From positions 2,839,501-2,903,500 of the forward strand of contig NZ_CP075529.1 of assembly GCF_025809055.1 (NCBI RefSeq): a DNA stretch of 64,000 nucleotides. Direction: 5' to 3'. The stretch is from Devosia sp. GTDB taxonomy: Bacteria; Pseudomonadota; Alphaproteobacteria; Rhizobiales; Devosiaceae. Below the pieces are notes generated by a model that was not told where the DNA came from, ran no database searches, and was given only the letters and a program-made list of their open reading frames with translations. Made by a program: the position numbers and the translations under genes. The stretch's first letter is position 1, and every line of letters begins with the position of its first letter. Positions 33,804-42,869 of this stretch are shown here, piece after piece.

Positions 33804-33830
33804 CCGAACCAGGTTCAGGGTTCGGCACTG

Positions 33831-36368
33831 CTATTCCAGCGCTGCCTTGAGGACCTGCCGTTTCCGGAAATAGTTTGCCCAGACCTTGTCCTGCGCCCGT
33901 TCAATGGCCGCAGCGAGGGAAAAGCCATTGGCCCGTTTGAGGCGCGGCACTTCGTCCCATTCGACCGGCGTGGCCACGGGCGCGCCTTCCCGTGAGCGGA
34001 CTGACCAAGGACAAATGGCGGTGGAGCCGCGCTCATTGCGCAGATAGTCGATGAACAGCCGGCCCTTGCGGCTGGCCTTGGACAGATTTGCCGTGAACCG
34101 TTCAGGCTCGTCCTCGGCCATGGATTGCGCGAAACTCTTGCAGAACGCCTTGACCGCCGGCCATTCCGCCTCCGGCCGCAGCGGCACGATGACGTGAATG
34201 CCCTTGCCGCCTGACACCATGGGAAAACTGGCCAGGCCCCGATCAGCCAGCCGGTCTCGAATATCGGTCGCGGCGCTGGTGATGGCTGAAAAATCGAGGC
34301 CTTCATCCGGGTCGATGTCGAACACCAGCCGGTCCGGTTTCTCCACATCGGAAAAGCGCGAGCCCCAGATATGCCACTCAAGCACGTTCATCTGCGTACC
34401 GGCCACTAGGCCCGCCAGATCATCCACGTGAAAGTAGTTTTGCGTTTCGCCATCCTTCTCGGTGAGCGGCGTGGTGCCAATCTGTTCGGGAAAGCCGCCC
34501 GTATCGTGCTTTTGGAAGAAGCAGTGTTTTGCCCGTCCCTGCGGACACCGCACCAGGCTCAACGGCCGGTCCTTGATGTGCGGCAGCATGACCTTGGCAA
34601 CGCCCTCGTAATAGGCAACCAATTGCCCCTTGGTGATGCCCTGTCCGGGAAAGACAACACGATCCGGGGAGGTGAGCCGCACGCCGAGCTTTTCGGCCAG
34701 AGCCGCGCCGCCTTCGGGTAGAGTTTCGGCTTTTTCCATGCGCACGTCCTCGCTTGTCTTGTCGTCGCGCAGGCCGATGAAACTGGCATGGCGCAGGATG
34801 CCGTCCTCGGTCATTTCGGCATAGGCGATTTCGGCCACCAGGTCCGGGCGCACCCAGTTGGCGTCGCGGGCAGGGTCCTTGGGCACGGCAGCAAACGGAC
34901 TGGTCTTGCGGGCCAGGCGCTTGAGCTGCGCGTCGAGTTCGGCCAGCAGGTCCTGCGTGAACCCGGTGCCGACCCGTCCGCGATAGACCAGCTCGCCATT
35001 TTCCCAACTGCCGACGAGCAAAGACGCAAATCCGTGGCGCCGGCTCGAGGGCGACCAACCGCCAATGACGAATTCCTGCCGCTTGAGGCACTTGATCTTG
35101 AGCCAGGTTCGCGTTCGTTCGCCGCGATAGGGCGCGTCCGCCTTCTTGGCGATGACGCCCTCGTGGCCGTCTTTGCACAGCGCATCGAGCACCTTCTGGC
35201 CATGCCCCGCGACATGGGAGGAAAATTGGATGGGCGCATCGCGTCCTGACCGCGCCAGCAGATTTTCGAGCTTGGCCTTCCGCTCCACCAGAGGCAGCCG
35301 GGTCAGGCTCTTGCCATTGGCCTCGAGGAGATCGAAGGCAAAGAATTCGAGCCGCCCGCCCTCGGTCAGGACGCGCTTGAGGGTTGAGAAGTCGGTACGC
35401 CCCCGGCTGTCGAAGGCGCAGACTTCGCCATCGATCAGGGCCGAGCCGATCTTGAGCTGCTGCAATGGAGCGACAAGCGCACCGAATTGTTCGGTCCAGT
35501 CGAGCCCGTTGCGCGTAAAGAGGCGCACGGCGTCCCCTGCCACTGATGCGAGGCACCGGTAGCCGTCATACTTCATCTCGAACAGCCAATTGTCGCCTGC
35601 AGGGACGGTATTAACCAGACTGGCCAACTGCACCGGGCGGAAATCCGGCGTTTTCCCACGAGTGGCATTTGCAGTGCTCTGCGTTTTTTGCCCGGCTGCC
35701 CTCGCCTCGTCCGGGTCGGAATGCCAAACCGCCCTGGTTGGGACACGGGTGCGTTTCTTAGGTGCGGCGCCCGAGGCAATTTCCTTAAAGCTTCGGCCGC
35801 TGGCGACCGAGCGGGTAAAGCGGGTGGTGAGGGTGTCCCTGTCCTTTTCCGTGCCGTCGCGGTGCTTGATGAGCAACCAGTTCTGGCGATCGGGACCCGA
35901 CCTGCGCTTGGTGTCGCGGCCCTTCATGTGCACCAGAACCCATTCGCCCTTCATGCGTTCGCCGGACAGGCGCAGCTTGAGATCACCCTTGTCCAGGCCC
36001 ACCTGCGGGTCACCGATCGGCTCCCAGGTGCCACGGTCCCAGAGCATCACTGTGCCCCCGCCGTATTCATTCTCGGGGATGGTGCCTTCAAAGCCGCCAT
36101 ATTCGAGCGGGTGGTCCTCGACGCGCACCGCCAGGCGTTTGTCGTCCGGATTGTTGGAGGGTCCTCTGGTGATGGCCCAGCTCTTGAGGACGCCGTCGAG
36201 TTCGATGCGGAAATCATAATGCAGGCGGGTCGCGTCATGCTTCTGCACGACGAACCGCCCGCCCCTGTTCCCGCCGCGCCGGGGCGCGGTCCCGGCCGGT
36301 TCCTGCGTCTTGGCGAAATTGCGCTTGGCCTTGTAGTCCTTGAGCAGATCCCGGGCCTTGCTCGCCAT
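33831..36368 (-). CDS. ligD: Multifunctional DNA ligase LigD
   Basis: 845 residues with domains in the order phosphoesterase, ligase, polymerase. The PE domain is near residues 30-180 (FVVQKHDATRLHYDFRIEL, GGFEGTIPENEYGGGTVMLW). The ligase domain begins near 255 with nucleotidyl-accepting Lys in FEMKYDGYRCLA and includes LIDGEVCAFD. The polymerase/primase domain fills about 555-845 (LSLVRCPQG, FDIDPDEGLDFSAI, FIDYLRNERGSTA). With Ku it carries out non-homologous end joining. It begins two bases after ku, so the two are co-transcribed. Confidence 0.96.
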   Translation of the reverse strand: MASKARDLLKDYKAKRNFAKTQEPAGTAPRRGGNRGGRFVVQKHDATRLHYDFRIELDGVLKSWAITRGPSNNPDDKRLAVRVEDHPLEYGGFEGTIPENEYGGGTVMLWDRGTWEPIGDPQVGLDKGDLKLRLSGERMKGEWVLVHMKGRDTKRRSGPDRQNWLLIKHRDGTEKDRDTLTTRFTRSVASGRSFKEIASGAAPKKRTRVPTRAVWHSDPDEARAAGQKTQSTANATRGKTPDFRPVQLASLVNTVPAGDNWLFEMKYDGYRCLASVAGDAVRLFTRNGLDWTEQFGALVAPLQQLKIGSALIDGEVCAFDSRGRTDFSTLKRVLTEGGRLEFFAFDLLEANGKSLTRLPLVERKAKLENLLARSGRDAPIQFSSHVAGHGQKVLDALCKDGHEGVIAKKADAPYRGERTRTWLKIKCLKRQEFVIGGWSPSSRRHGFASLLVGSWENGELVYRGRVGTGFTQDLLAELDAQLKRLARKTSPFAAVPKDPARDANWVRPDLVAEIAYAEMTEDGILRHASFIGLRDDKTSEDVRMEKAETLPEGGAALAEKLGVRLTSPDRVVFPGQGITKGQLVAYYEGVAKVMLPHIKDRPLSLVRCPQGRAKHCFFQKHDTGGFPEQIGTTPLTEKDGETQNYFHVDDLAGLVAGTQMNVLEWHIWGSRFSDVEKPDRLVFDIDPDEGLDFSAITSAATDIRDRLADRGLASFPMVSGGKGIHVIVPLRPEAEWPAVKAFCKSFAQSMAEDEPERFTANLSKASRKGRLFIDYLRNERGSTAICPWSVRSREGAPVATPVEWDEVPRLKRANGFSLAAAIERAQDKVWANYFRKRQVLKAALE

Positions 36369-36370
36369 GA

Positions 36371-37258
36371 TTAGCCAGCCTTCTTCCGGCTGGTGCTGGA
36401 TGTTTTTTGCGCAGGCTTTTTGGCTGCCGGTTTGGCCGGACTTGCCTTCCGGGATGACGTCTTGCCGCCCTCGAGGCTCTCCTTGAGCGCCGCCATGAGA
36501 TCGACCACATTCGATCCGCTCGGGCGCTCCGGCGCCGGATCATCCTTTGCGGTGATCTTGCGACCCTTGGCCTTCATCTTGCGGCCGATCAACTCGCGCA
36601 GGGCCGTCTGGTAGTGATCCTTGAAGGCACTGGCATCGAACGGCGCGGTCTTCTTTTCGATCAGGGCCGTGGCCACGTCCAGAAGGTCGGCTTCCGCCTT
36701 CTTGTTGGAAATCTGGCTGAAAAACGGGTCCGCCTTTCGGATCTCATCCTCATAGTGCAGCGTTTCGAGCATCAGCCCGGTGCCGCTGGGCTTGATGGCG
36801 GCCAGGTATTCCTTGCCGCGCATCGACAATTGGCCGAGGCCCACCTTTTCAGTCTTGCGCAAAGCGTCGCGAATGACGCGGAAAGCGTCTTCGGCCAATT
36901 CATCGGTGGGCACGACGAAATAGGACTTGTCGTAATAGATGGGGTCGATCTCGCAGGCGCCGACGAACTGGGTCAGCTCCAGCGTCTTGCGCGTTTCGAG
37001 CTTGACCGCGTCGATCTCATCGTCGGTGAGCAGCACATAGTCGCCCTTCTCATACTCGAACCCCTTGATGATCTCGTCCTTGTCCACGGGGCCGACGCCG
37101 GCTACCACTTTTTCATAGTGGATCGGCTTGCCGGTTGGCTCGTGGATCTGCCGGAAGCTGGGCTTGGCGCTGGTGCGGGCGGCGCTGAACATTTCGACGG
37201 GGATGGACACCAGCGAGAGGCGCAGCTGGCCTTTCCAGATCGGACGGGTGGCGGGCAT
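36371..37258 (-). CDS. ku: Ku homodimer DNA-end-binding protein
   Basis: 295 residues from the ATG at 37258 (CAGGAA upstream); longer frames add an unlikely Arg-rich leader. The bacterial Ku core begins RPIWKGQLRLSLVSIPVEMFSA, with the ring-forming region FEYEKGDYVLLTDDEIDAV and LSMRGKEYLAAI. The C-terminal 40 residues are a Lys/Ala/Ser/Pro-rich basic tail (KPAAKKPAQKTS) that binds DNA. Ku recruits LigD to broken ends. It is upstream of ligD. Confidence 0.96.
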   Translation of the reverse strand: MPATRPIWKGQLRLSLVSIPVEMFSAARTSAKPSFRQIHEPTGKPIHYEKVVAGVGPVDKDEIIKGFEYEKGDYVLLTDDEIDAVKLETRKTLELTQFVGACEIDPIYYDKSYFVVPTDELAEDAFRVIRDALRKTEKVGLGQLSMRGKEYLAAIKPSGTGLMLETLHYEDEIRKADPFFSQISNKKAEADLLDVATALIEKKTAPFDASAFKDHYQTALRELIGRKMKAKGRKITAKDDPAPERPSGSNVVDLMAALKESLEGGKTSSRKASPAKPAAKKPAQKTSSTSRKKAG

Positions 37259-37582
37259 GACAATTCCTGCGGGTCGCTTCGATGCCGATTCAACGCCCAT
37301 TGCCCCACCCCGTTCCGCCTGGGTCGCTCTGCGACCTGCGCCACAGGCCAATCGTCCGTAATTCCGGCGTTTCCAGGTAGGGTCAGGGCGGTGGAACCGT
37401 GGCCGCGCGGCGGCGTTGCACATCAGATGGCTTTGGGAAGGCCTGGCCCGACCGCGGACTATTTCGTTGCCTGAGTGCTGCCCGCGGGCGAAGCTGAGGG
37501 CAAGATCGGTAGCGCCCGCGTCCTGATCGCCGCCGAATTGCAGAGGATGCCGTCAGAAAGCATCACGTGTCTCTAGCCTGGA
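37259..37582. other. Intergenic region, 324 bp, no feature recognised
   Basis: The gap between divergent ku and ctaG must hold both promoters. I see no gene, no clear repeat longer than a few bases and no convincing operator. Confidence 0.5.
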
Positions 37583-38341
37583 ATGGAAATGGACCCAGCG
37601 TCAGCCTTTTCCTTCGACATGAGTTATTGCGGCTCCCCGCCGGTTCCGGACACTCTTCTGGGCCGGTGGAATTTCGATCCCGTCCTGCTTGCCGCGCTGG
37701 CCCTGGCCGGGGTGCTGGGGTGGGCCCTGCTGCGCGGACAGAACCCGCAACGCCGCATGGCCTTTGTCGCGGCCTGGGGCGCGGCACTGGTGGTTTTCGT
37801 ATCGCCCCTTTGCGCGCTGACGGTGGCCCTGTTTTCGGCGCGTGTCACCCATCATGCTCTCCTGACCATGGTGGTGGCGCCGCTTCTTGCTTATGCCCTG
37901 CCCAGCCGCTGGGGCCGATCCGTACCGCTGCTCTTGCCGCTGTCGGTATCCACCATGGCTCTGTGGTTCTGGCATGCGCCGGACCCCTATGCCATGGCCT
38001 TCAGCCATCCGGCCCTCTACTGGGCGATGCAGGCCAGCCTGCTCGCGTCCTTCACATGGTTGTGGCTGGGTCTGCTGCGGGCACGATCACCGCTGGCCGC
38101 CGGCGTGGCGGCGCTGGCCAGTGCCATTCAGATGGGCCTTTTGGGGGCTTTGCTGGTCTTTGCTCCACAGCCGCTTTATCTGCCGCATATCGCGACGACC
38201 CTGGGCTTCGGCCTGTCGCCGCTCGATGACCAGCAATTGGGTGGGCTGATCATGTGGGTGCCGGCCAACCTGCCGCTATTGGCCTTGGTGCTCCACAGGC
38301 TGATGGCCGCGCTCAGGCCGGATCGGATGGTGGCCGAATGA
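37583..38341 (+). CDS. ctaG: Cytochrome c oxidase assembly protein, caa3-type CtaG
   Basis: 252 residues with about seven membrane segments. The pattern is that of the caa3_CtaG family (PF09678): FVSPLCALTVALFSARVTHHALLTMVVAPLLAYALP with paired His, then WFWHAPDPYAMAFSHPALYWAMQ and LDDQQLGGLIMWVP. It is thought to help insert copper at CuB. The start could be the ATG at 37583 or the one two codons later. It overlaps the next gene (ATGA) and opens an oxidase gene cluster. Confidence 0.85.
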   Translation: MEMDPASAFSFDMSYCGSPPVPDTLLGRWNFDPVLLAALALAGVLGWALLRGQNPQRRMAFVAAWGAALVVFVSPLCALTVALFSARVTHHALLTMVVAPLLAYALPSRWGRSVPLLLPLSVSTMALWFWHAPDPYAMAFSHPALYWAMQASLLASFTWLWLGLLRARSPLAAGVAALASAIQMGLLGALLVFAPQPLYLPHIATTLGFGLSPLDDQQLGGLIMWVPANLPLLALVLHRLMAALRPDRMVAE

Positions 38342-38850
38342 GCTGGGCCTTCCTGATCGCCTGGGTGAAGATTGTCCATATTGCCGGCATAGCCCTGTGG
38401 TCCGCAGGCCTCCTCGCCCTGCCGATCCTCTATGCGCAGCGCCGGGGGCTGGAGGGTGCGCCGTTGCACCGGCTGCATGCGTTTACGCGCATGCTCTATG
38501 TGGCGCTGGTGTCTCCCGCCGCCTTCATCGCCATCGGAAGCGGCACGGCCCTGATCATCGCCATGGGCACTTATGAGAACTGGTTCTCGGCCAAGCTGGT
38601 GGGCGTCTCGGTGATGACTGGCCTCCATATCTTTTCCGGCCTCGTCATCCTGCGCCTGTTTGAGCCCGGGCGATCCTATCCGGCCTGGCGGTTGGGTCTC
38701 GTCATGCCGCTGACGATTTTCACCATCGCGGCGATCCTGGTGCTGGTTCTGGGTAAGCCGCGCATGGAATGGCCGCAGCCACTGGCCGATCTGTTCGCGC
38801 CCGGCGCGCTTTCGCAGCTGATCGGTCCACTCATTGGCGTGGGGAAATGA
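38338..38850 (+). CDS. CopD-like four-helix membrane protein
   Basis: 170 residues from the ATG at 38338 that overlaps the ctaG stop by four bases. Four membrane helices with conserved His/Trp (KIVHIAGIALWSAGLLALPILY, LHAFTRMLYVALVSPAAF, TGLHIFSGLVIL) fit the CopD-like or UPF0093-type heme/copper membrane family. A role in oxidase assembly is inferred from the cluster. The last 20 bases overlap the end of the convergent DUF2231 gene. Confidence 0.75.
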   Translation: MSWAFLIAWVKIVHIAGIALWSAGLLALPILYAQRRGLEGAPLHRLHAFTRMLYVALVSPAAFIAIGSGTALIIAMGTYENWFSAKLVGVSVMTGLHIFSGLVILRLFEPGRSYPAWRLGLVMPLTIFTIAAILVLVLGKPRMEWPQPLADLFAPGALSQLIGPLIGVGK

Positions 38851-39388
38851 TGAGGCCGACGCCGTGATCGAACACCAGTTTCCCGCCATGCCAGCCGGCA
38901 AAAGCCGTGGCCATGCTGGCCAGGACCGACAGCATCAGCCCGCTGGGCAGGACGGTTTCCGGCCAAGAGATGCGCAGGCCGGCATTGCAGGCGGTGATCG
39001 CCAGCAGCACCATGGCGGCAATGGCGTGGTTCCAGCTGGCCACGCGCACCCGGATGCCGGGTACCGCCAGCAGTTCCAGCGTGCCGATGATGGCCGCAAG
39101 CACGCCGAAGACGAAAGCCGCCCCGGCCGACCACTGTCCCACCGATACCCAGAACGGGTCTGCCGTCCACCAGTAGAAGATGTCGACGCCCAGTGTTGCG
39201 ATGACGAAGGCGATCGGGAAATGCACCAGCATGGCGTGGATGGGATGCCCGGCCACCGCAACGGCGGAACCGATATCCTTGCTGGCGACCTCGCGGATCG
39301 CCGGATTGGGATGGTTGGTACGGGCCTCGGGCGGCGTTTCCTCGTCGCGGATTTCGCTTTCTTCGGAATCGCGCGGACTATCGCTCAT
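38831..39388 (-). CDS. DUF2231 membrane protein
   Basis: 185 residues. After a polar Glu-rich N-terminus come four membrane helices with the DUF2231 signature GHPIHAMLVHFPIAFVIATLGVDIFYWW and a later AFAGWHGGKLVFDHGVGL; the conserved His residues suggest heme or metal binding. It sits on the opposite strand inside the oxidase cluster, tail-overlapping the CopD-like gene, and its start lies very close to, or within, the 5' end of coxB. Confidence 0.85.
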   Translation of the reverse strand: MSDSPRDSEESEIRDEETPPEARTNHPNPAIREVASKDIGSAVAVAGHPIHAMLVHFPIAFVIATLGVDIFYWWTADPFWVSVGQWSAGAAFVFGVLAAIIGTLELLAVPGIRVRVASWNHAIAAMVLLAITACNAGLRISWPETVLPSGLMLSVLASMATAFAGWHGGKLVFDHGVGLIISPRQ

Positions 39389-40066
39389 CGCCTTTTCCCC
39401 CGGCTCAGATCAATTGCACTCTGTGCAACGCCGCTGCTGCTGGCCGGTTGCACCGGTGAACTATCCACCCTTGATCCGGCCGGGCCAAGAGCGGCGAACC
39501 TGGCGATGCTCTGGTGGGTGATGTTCTGGGGTTCGGTGGTTCTGTTCGGGCTGGTCATGGTGCTGTTCGGGCTGGCCTATCTCCGGACCGGATGGGTGTC
39601 GCGGATCACCCCTGCGCAGTGGATCATCGGTGGTGGCCTAGTGCTGCCCATCCCTGTGCTGGTGCTGCTGACCGGCACGGCCCTCGTCCTGGGCGAGCAA
39701 TTGCTGCCCCGGGGCGAGGCGCCTCTGCGCCTCGAGGCTGAGGCGAGCCGCTGGACCTGGTCCTTCACCTATCCAAACGGGGTCACGATCCCCGAACCGG
39801 TCCTGCATCTGCCGGCCGGCCAGCCGGTGGATATCGTGGTCACGGCCAAAGACGTCATTCATTCCTTCTGGGTCCCACGCCTCGGCGGCAAGATCGACGC
39901 CATCCCCGGCCACACCAATGTCATTCGCCTCGAGGCGGATGAGCCCGGGGTCTATTGGGGACAATGTGCCGAATATTGCGGGGAGGGCCACGATACGATG
40001 TTCTTCCGCGTGGAGGCCCATGCGCCCGAAGCCTTCGAGGCCATGCTGGCAGGGCGGGTGCCATGA
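39311..40066 (+). CDS. coxB: Cytochrome c oxidase subunit II
   Basis: About 251 residues if the ATG at 39311 is used. The CuA domain is complete: VIHSFWVPRLGGKIDAIPG supplies the first His and the C-terminal CAEYCGEGHDTMFF holds both Cys, the His and the Met. There is no fused cytochrome c domain. A lipoprotein-type signal (LRSIALCATPLLLAGC) precedes two membrane helices. The start is uncertain: no ATG, GTG or TTG lies in frame between 39311 and the signal peptide, and 39311 would overlap the divergent DUF2231 gene by 78 bp. A non-standard start near 39407-39413 is the alternative. Confidence 0.85.
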   Translation: MVGTGLGRRFLVADFAFFGIARTIAHRLFPRLRSIALCATPLLLAGCTGELSTLDPAGPRAANLAMLWWVMFWGSVVLFGLVMVLFGLAYLRTGWVSRITPAQWIIGGGLVLPIPVLVLLTGTALVLGEQLLPRGEAPLRLEAEASRWTWSFTYPNGVTIPEPVLHLPAGQPVDIVVTAKDVIHSFWVPRLGGKIDAIPGHTNVIRLEADEPGVYWGQCAEYCGEGHDTMFFRVEAHAPEAFEAMLAGRVP

Positions 40067-42558
40067 CCGCGCGGCCCTCTCCCATTGCCCTGCACAAGGC
40101 CCTCGACGCCATCTGGCGCACACCATCGGGTATCGGGCGGCTCTCAAGCGTCAATCACACGGTTCTGGGCAAGCGCTTCATGGTCCTGGCGCTGGTGTTC
40201 TTCACCATTGGCGGCCTGCTCTCCATGCTGATCCGGGCGCAGCTGGCGACCCCCGGCAGCGCCTTTGTCGGCCCGGAAATCTACAATCAGATTTTCACCA
40301 TGCATGGCACGGTGATGATGTTCCTCTTCGCCATTCCCATGTTCGAGGGCTTTGCCATCTACATGCTGCCCAAGATGCTGGGTGCCCGGGACATGGCCTT
40401 TCCGCGCCTCACGGCCTATGGCTTCTGGTGCTACCTGTTCGGTGGCTCCATTCTCATCATCGCCATGTTGGCCGGCGTGGCGCCCAATGGCGGCTGGTTC
40501 ATGTACACGCCATTGAGTTCGCGCCCCTATACGCCCGGGATCAATGCCGATGTCTGGCTCCTGGGCATAACATTCGTCGAGATTTCCGCCGTTACTGCAG
40601 CGGTCGAGCTCTTTGTCTCCATTCTCAAGATGCGGGCGCCCGGCATGGCGCTGACGCGCATGCCGCTCTTTGCCTGGTACATGCTGGTGACCTCAGGCAT
40701 GATGATCATCGGCTTTCCGCCGTTGATCCTGGGATCGATCCTTCTGGAAATGGAACGGGCCTTCGGCCTGCCCTTCTTCGATCCGACCCGCGGCGGCGAC
40801 CCGCTACTCTGGCAGCACCTGTTCTGGCTCTTCGGGCATCCGGAAGTTTACATCATCTTCCTGCCCGCGGCGGGGGCCCTCTCGACCATCATTCCCGTCT
40901 TCGCGCAAAGACCGATCCTGGGCTATCGCGCCCTGATCGCCGCGATTGTCGCCATGGCCTTTCTCAGCTTCGGGCTTTGGGTACACCACATGTTCACGGT
41001 GGGCATCCCGCATCTGGCGCTGGCCTTCTTTTCGGCGGCCAGCGCTCTGGTTGCCGTGCCTACGGCGGTCCAGATTTTTGCCTGGATCGGCACGCTGGCC
41101 TCGGGCCGGCCGCGTTGGGACATTCCCATGCTCTATGTGCTGGGCTTCTTCATCGTCTTCGTCATGGGCGGGCTGACCGGGGTCATGCTCGCCATGGTGC
41201 CGTTCAACAGCCAGGCCCATGACAGCTATTTCGTCGTAGCGCATCTGCACTATGTGCTGGTCGGCGGCTTCGTCTTCCCCATGCTCGCCGCCATCTACTA
41301 CTGGTTGCCGCATGTGACCGGGCGGCAGAGCCTCTATCGCCTGTCGGTCCCGGCCTTCTGGCTGATCCTTGTTGGCTTCAACCTCACCTTCTTCCTCATG
41401 CATCTGACCGGTCTGATGGGTATGCCGCGTCGCATCTCGACCTATCCGTCCAACTGGGGTTGGGACTGGCTCAACCTCTTGTCATCGGTGGGAGGGTTCG
41501 TTCTCACCATGGGCTTTGCGCTGGTCTTGATCGACATCGTCCTGCAATTCCGTTTCGGGCGCTGGTTCCGCCGCGATCCCTGGGCCGCCGCGACACTCGA
41601 ATGGGCAACCGCAACCCCGCCGCCCAGTTACACCTTTGCGTCCCTGCCCCGCATCGAGGCGCGGGCCGATCAATTGCAGCCGGGGCCAATAGGCGGGCGC
41701 CTGGCCGGTGGCGAGGGCTATCTCGGCTTTGCCCGCAACGGCGAACAGGAAACGCTGGGCGTCGACATGGTCTCGGGCGAGGTCGAACACCTCATCATCC
41801 TGCCGCAGCGCACCTACCTGCCGCTGTGGACGGCACTCGCAACTGCGAGCTTTTTTCTGGCCCTGTTGTTCCGGCTCTACTGGCTCGCCCCATTCGGGGC
41901 GCTGCTCACCCTGGCGCTGTTTCTGTCCTGGCCCGCCAGCCTGGGTGGAAAGAAGGATCGCGGGCCGGTCGATATCGGCATGGGCGCAGCGGTGCCTCTT
42001 GATCGCGAGGTGACCGGCAGCGTCACCATTCTCGCCAGTCGCGCGGCTTTGGCGATGAATGGGACCCTCTTTGCGTCCCTGTTGTTCGGTGGGCTCTTCC
42101 TTTTGGTGGTTGCGCCCAATTGGCAGGGCGTGATGCAGGTTGATCTACCCCTCTGGCCAAGGGTCGGCGCACTTGTCGCAGTGGTTTTCGGCGCGGGCCT
42201 GGCCCGACTGGCACAGACGCGCAATGCTGCCGGCGGTGAACCGGGGGCGGTGCTCCTCGCGACAGCGGGCCTGCAGGCGATCGGTATGGCGCTGCTCATC
42301 GCAAGCCTGGTAATGGTTCCCGATCCCACGGCCCATGCGCGCGAAGCCGTACTCTTCGTTGTCCTGGCCTATGCGGCGCTCCATAGCGGGCTCGCGGGAT
42401 TGCTGGCCGGCTTTGCAGCCTGGCGGTTGGCCCAGGGCTATGTCTCGGCGCGCCGGCAGACCGAGGTGATCGTCGCCGGGCTGTGGAATGGCTATGCGGC
42501 GCTGGTGGCGGTTCTGGCGCTGGGGCTGACCCTGCTGCTTGGGGGACTGGGCGCATGA
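40063..42558 (+). CDS. Cytochrome c oxidase, fused subunits I and III
   Basis: 831 residues from the ATG at 40063, overlapping coxB by four bases. Residues 1-530 or so are subunit I: heme ligand His in FTMHGTVMMFLF, CuB site WLFGHPEVYI with the Glu/Tyr pair, VHHMFTVG, and the heme-a3 region HDSYFVVAHLHYVLVGG. The Glu in GHPEVY marks an A-type oxidase. From about 590 the chain continues as a subunit III-like membrane domain (TYLPLWTALATASFFLALLFRLYW to AGLWNGYAALVAVLALGL). It reduces oxygen to water in the inner membrane. Confidence 0.92.
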   Translation: MTARPSPIALHKALDAIWRTPSGIGRLSSVNHTVLGKRFMVLALVFFTIGGLLSMLIRAQLATPGSAFVGPEIYNQIFTMHGTVMMFLFAIPMFEGFAIYMLPKMLGARDMAFPRLTAYGFWCYLFGGSILIIAMLAGVAPNGGWFMYTPLSSRPYTPGINADVWLLGITFVEISAVTAAVELFVSILKMRAPGMALTRMPLFAWYMLVTSGMMIIGFPPLILGSILLEMERAFGLPFFDPTRGGDPLLWQHLFWLFGHPEVYIIFLPAAGALSTIIPVFAQRPILGYRALIAAIVAMAFLSFGLWVHHMFTVGIPHLALAFFSAASALVAVPTAVQIFAWIGTLASGRPRWDIPMLYVLGFFIVFVMGGLTGVMLAMVPFNSQAHDSYFVVAHLHYVLVGGFVFPMLAAIYYWLPHVTGRQSLYRLSVPAFWLILVGFNLTFFLMHLTGLMGMPRRISTYPSNWGWDWLNLLSSVGGFVLTMGFALVLIDIVLQFRFGRWFRRDPWAAATLEWATATPPPSYTFASLPRIEARADQLQPGPIGGRLAGGEGYLGFARNGEQETLGVDMVSGEVEHLIILPQRTYLPLWTALATASFFLALLFRLYWLAPFGALLTLALFLSWPASLGGKKDRGPVDIGMGAAVPLDREVTGSVTILASRAALAMNGTLFASLLFGGLFLLVVAPNWQGVMQVDLPLWPRVGALVAVVFGAGLARLAQTRNAAGGEPGAVLLATAGLQAIGMALLIASLVMVPDPTAHAREAVLFVVLAYAALHSGLAGLLAGFAAWRLAQGYVSARRQTEVIVAGLWNGYAALVAVLALGLTLLLGGLGA

Positions 42559-42866
42559 CGCAGGCAGATCGCCATAGCCTCATTCGACTTGTTGCCGGCT
42601 TTGTCCTGTGGAGCCTTGCCTTCGTCCTGCTCTACGGCGTCCAGGCGCTTGGCTGCGCCTATGACTGGGGCATGGCGCATCGCCCCGTTCTCATCGGCCT
42701 CTACCTGGCCTTCATCGCCGCGCATGTGGTCGTGCTGCGCTGGCCGGCCACGCGCGCGGAAGCAGTGCCGGCGCTGCATCAGATCGGGCGATGGGCCAAT
42801 ATGGCTGCGCTCGCTGCCGCGGTCCTGGTCTTCCTGCCGGTGACCTTTGCCAGCATGTGCGTGTGA
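42555..42866 (+). CDS. Small three-helix membrane protein of the oxidase cluster
   Basis: 103 residues, starting at the ATG that overlaps the fused oxidase gene by four bases. Three membrane helices (LIRLVAGFVLWSLAFVLLYG, VLIGLYLAFIAAHVVVL, MAALAAAVLVFLPVTFASMCV) and little else. I do not recognise the family. Its position as the last gene of the cluster and strict coupling suggest an accessory subunit of the oxidase, comparable to subunit IV of other oxidases. Confidence 0.7.
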   Translation: MTQADRHSLIRLVAGFVLWSLAFVLLYGVQALGCAYDWGMAHRPVLIGLYLAFIAAHVVVLRWPATRAEAVPALHQIGRWANMAALAAAVLVFLPVTFASMCV

Positions 42867-42869
42867 CCG

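Noticed and set aside
32135..33850. A 571-codon plus-strand frame across hmgA and maiA
   Set aside because: It is antisense to hmgA and out of frame with maiA, both of which have catalytic motifs and ribosome binding sites.
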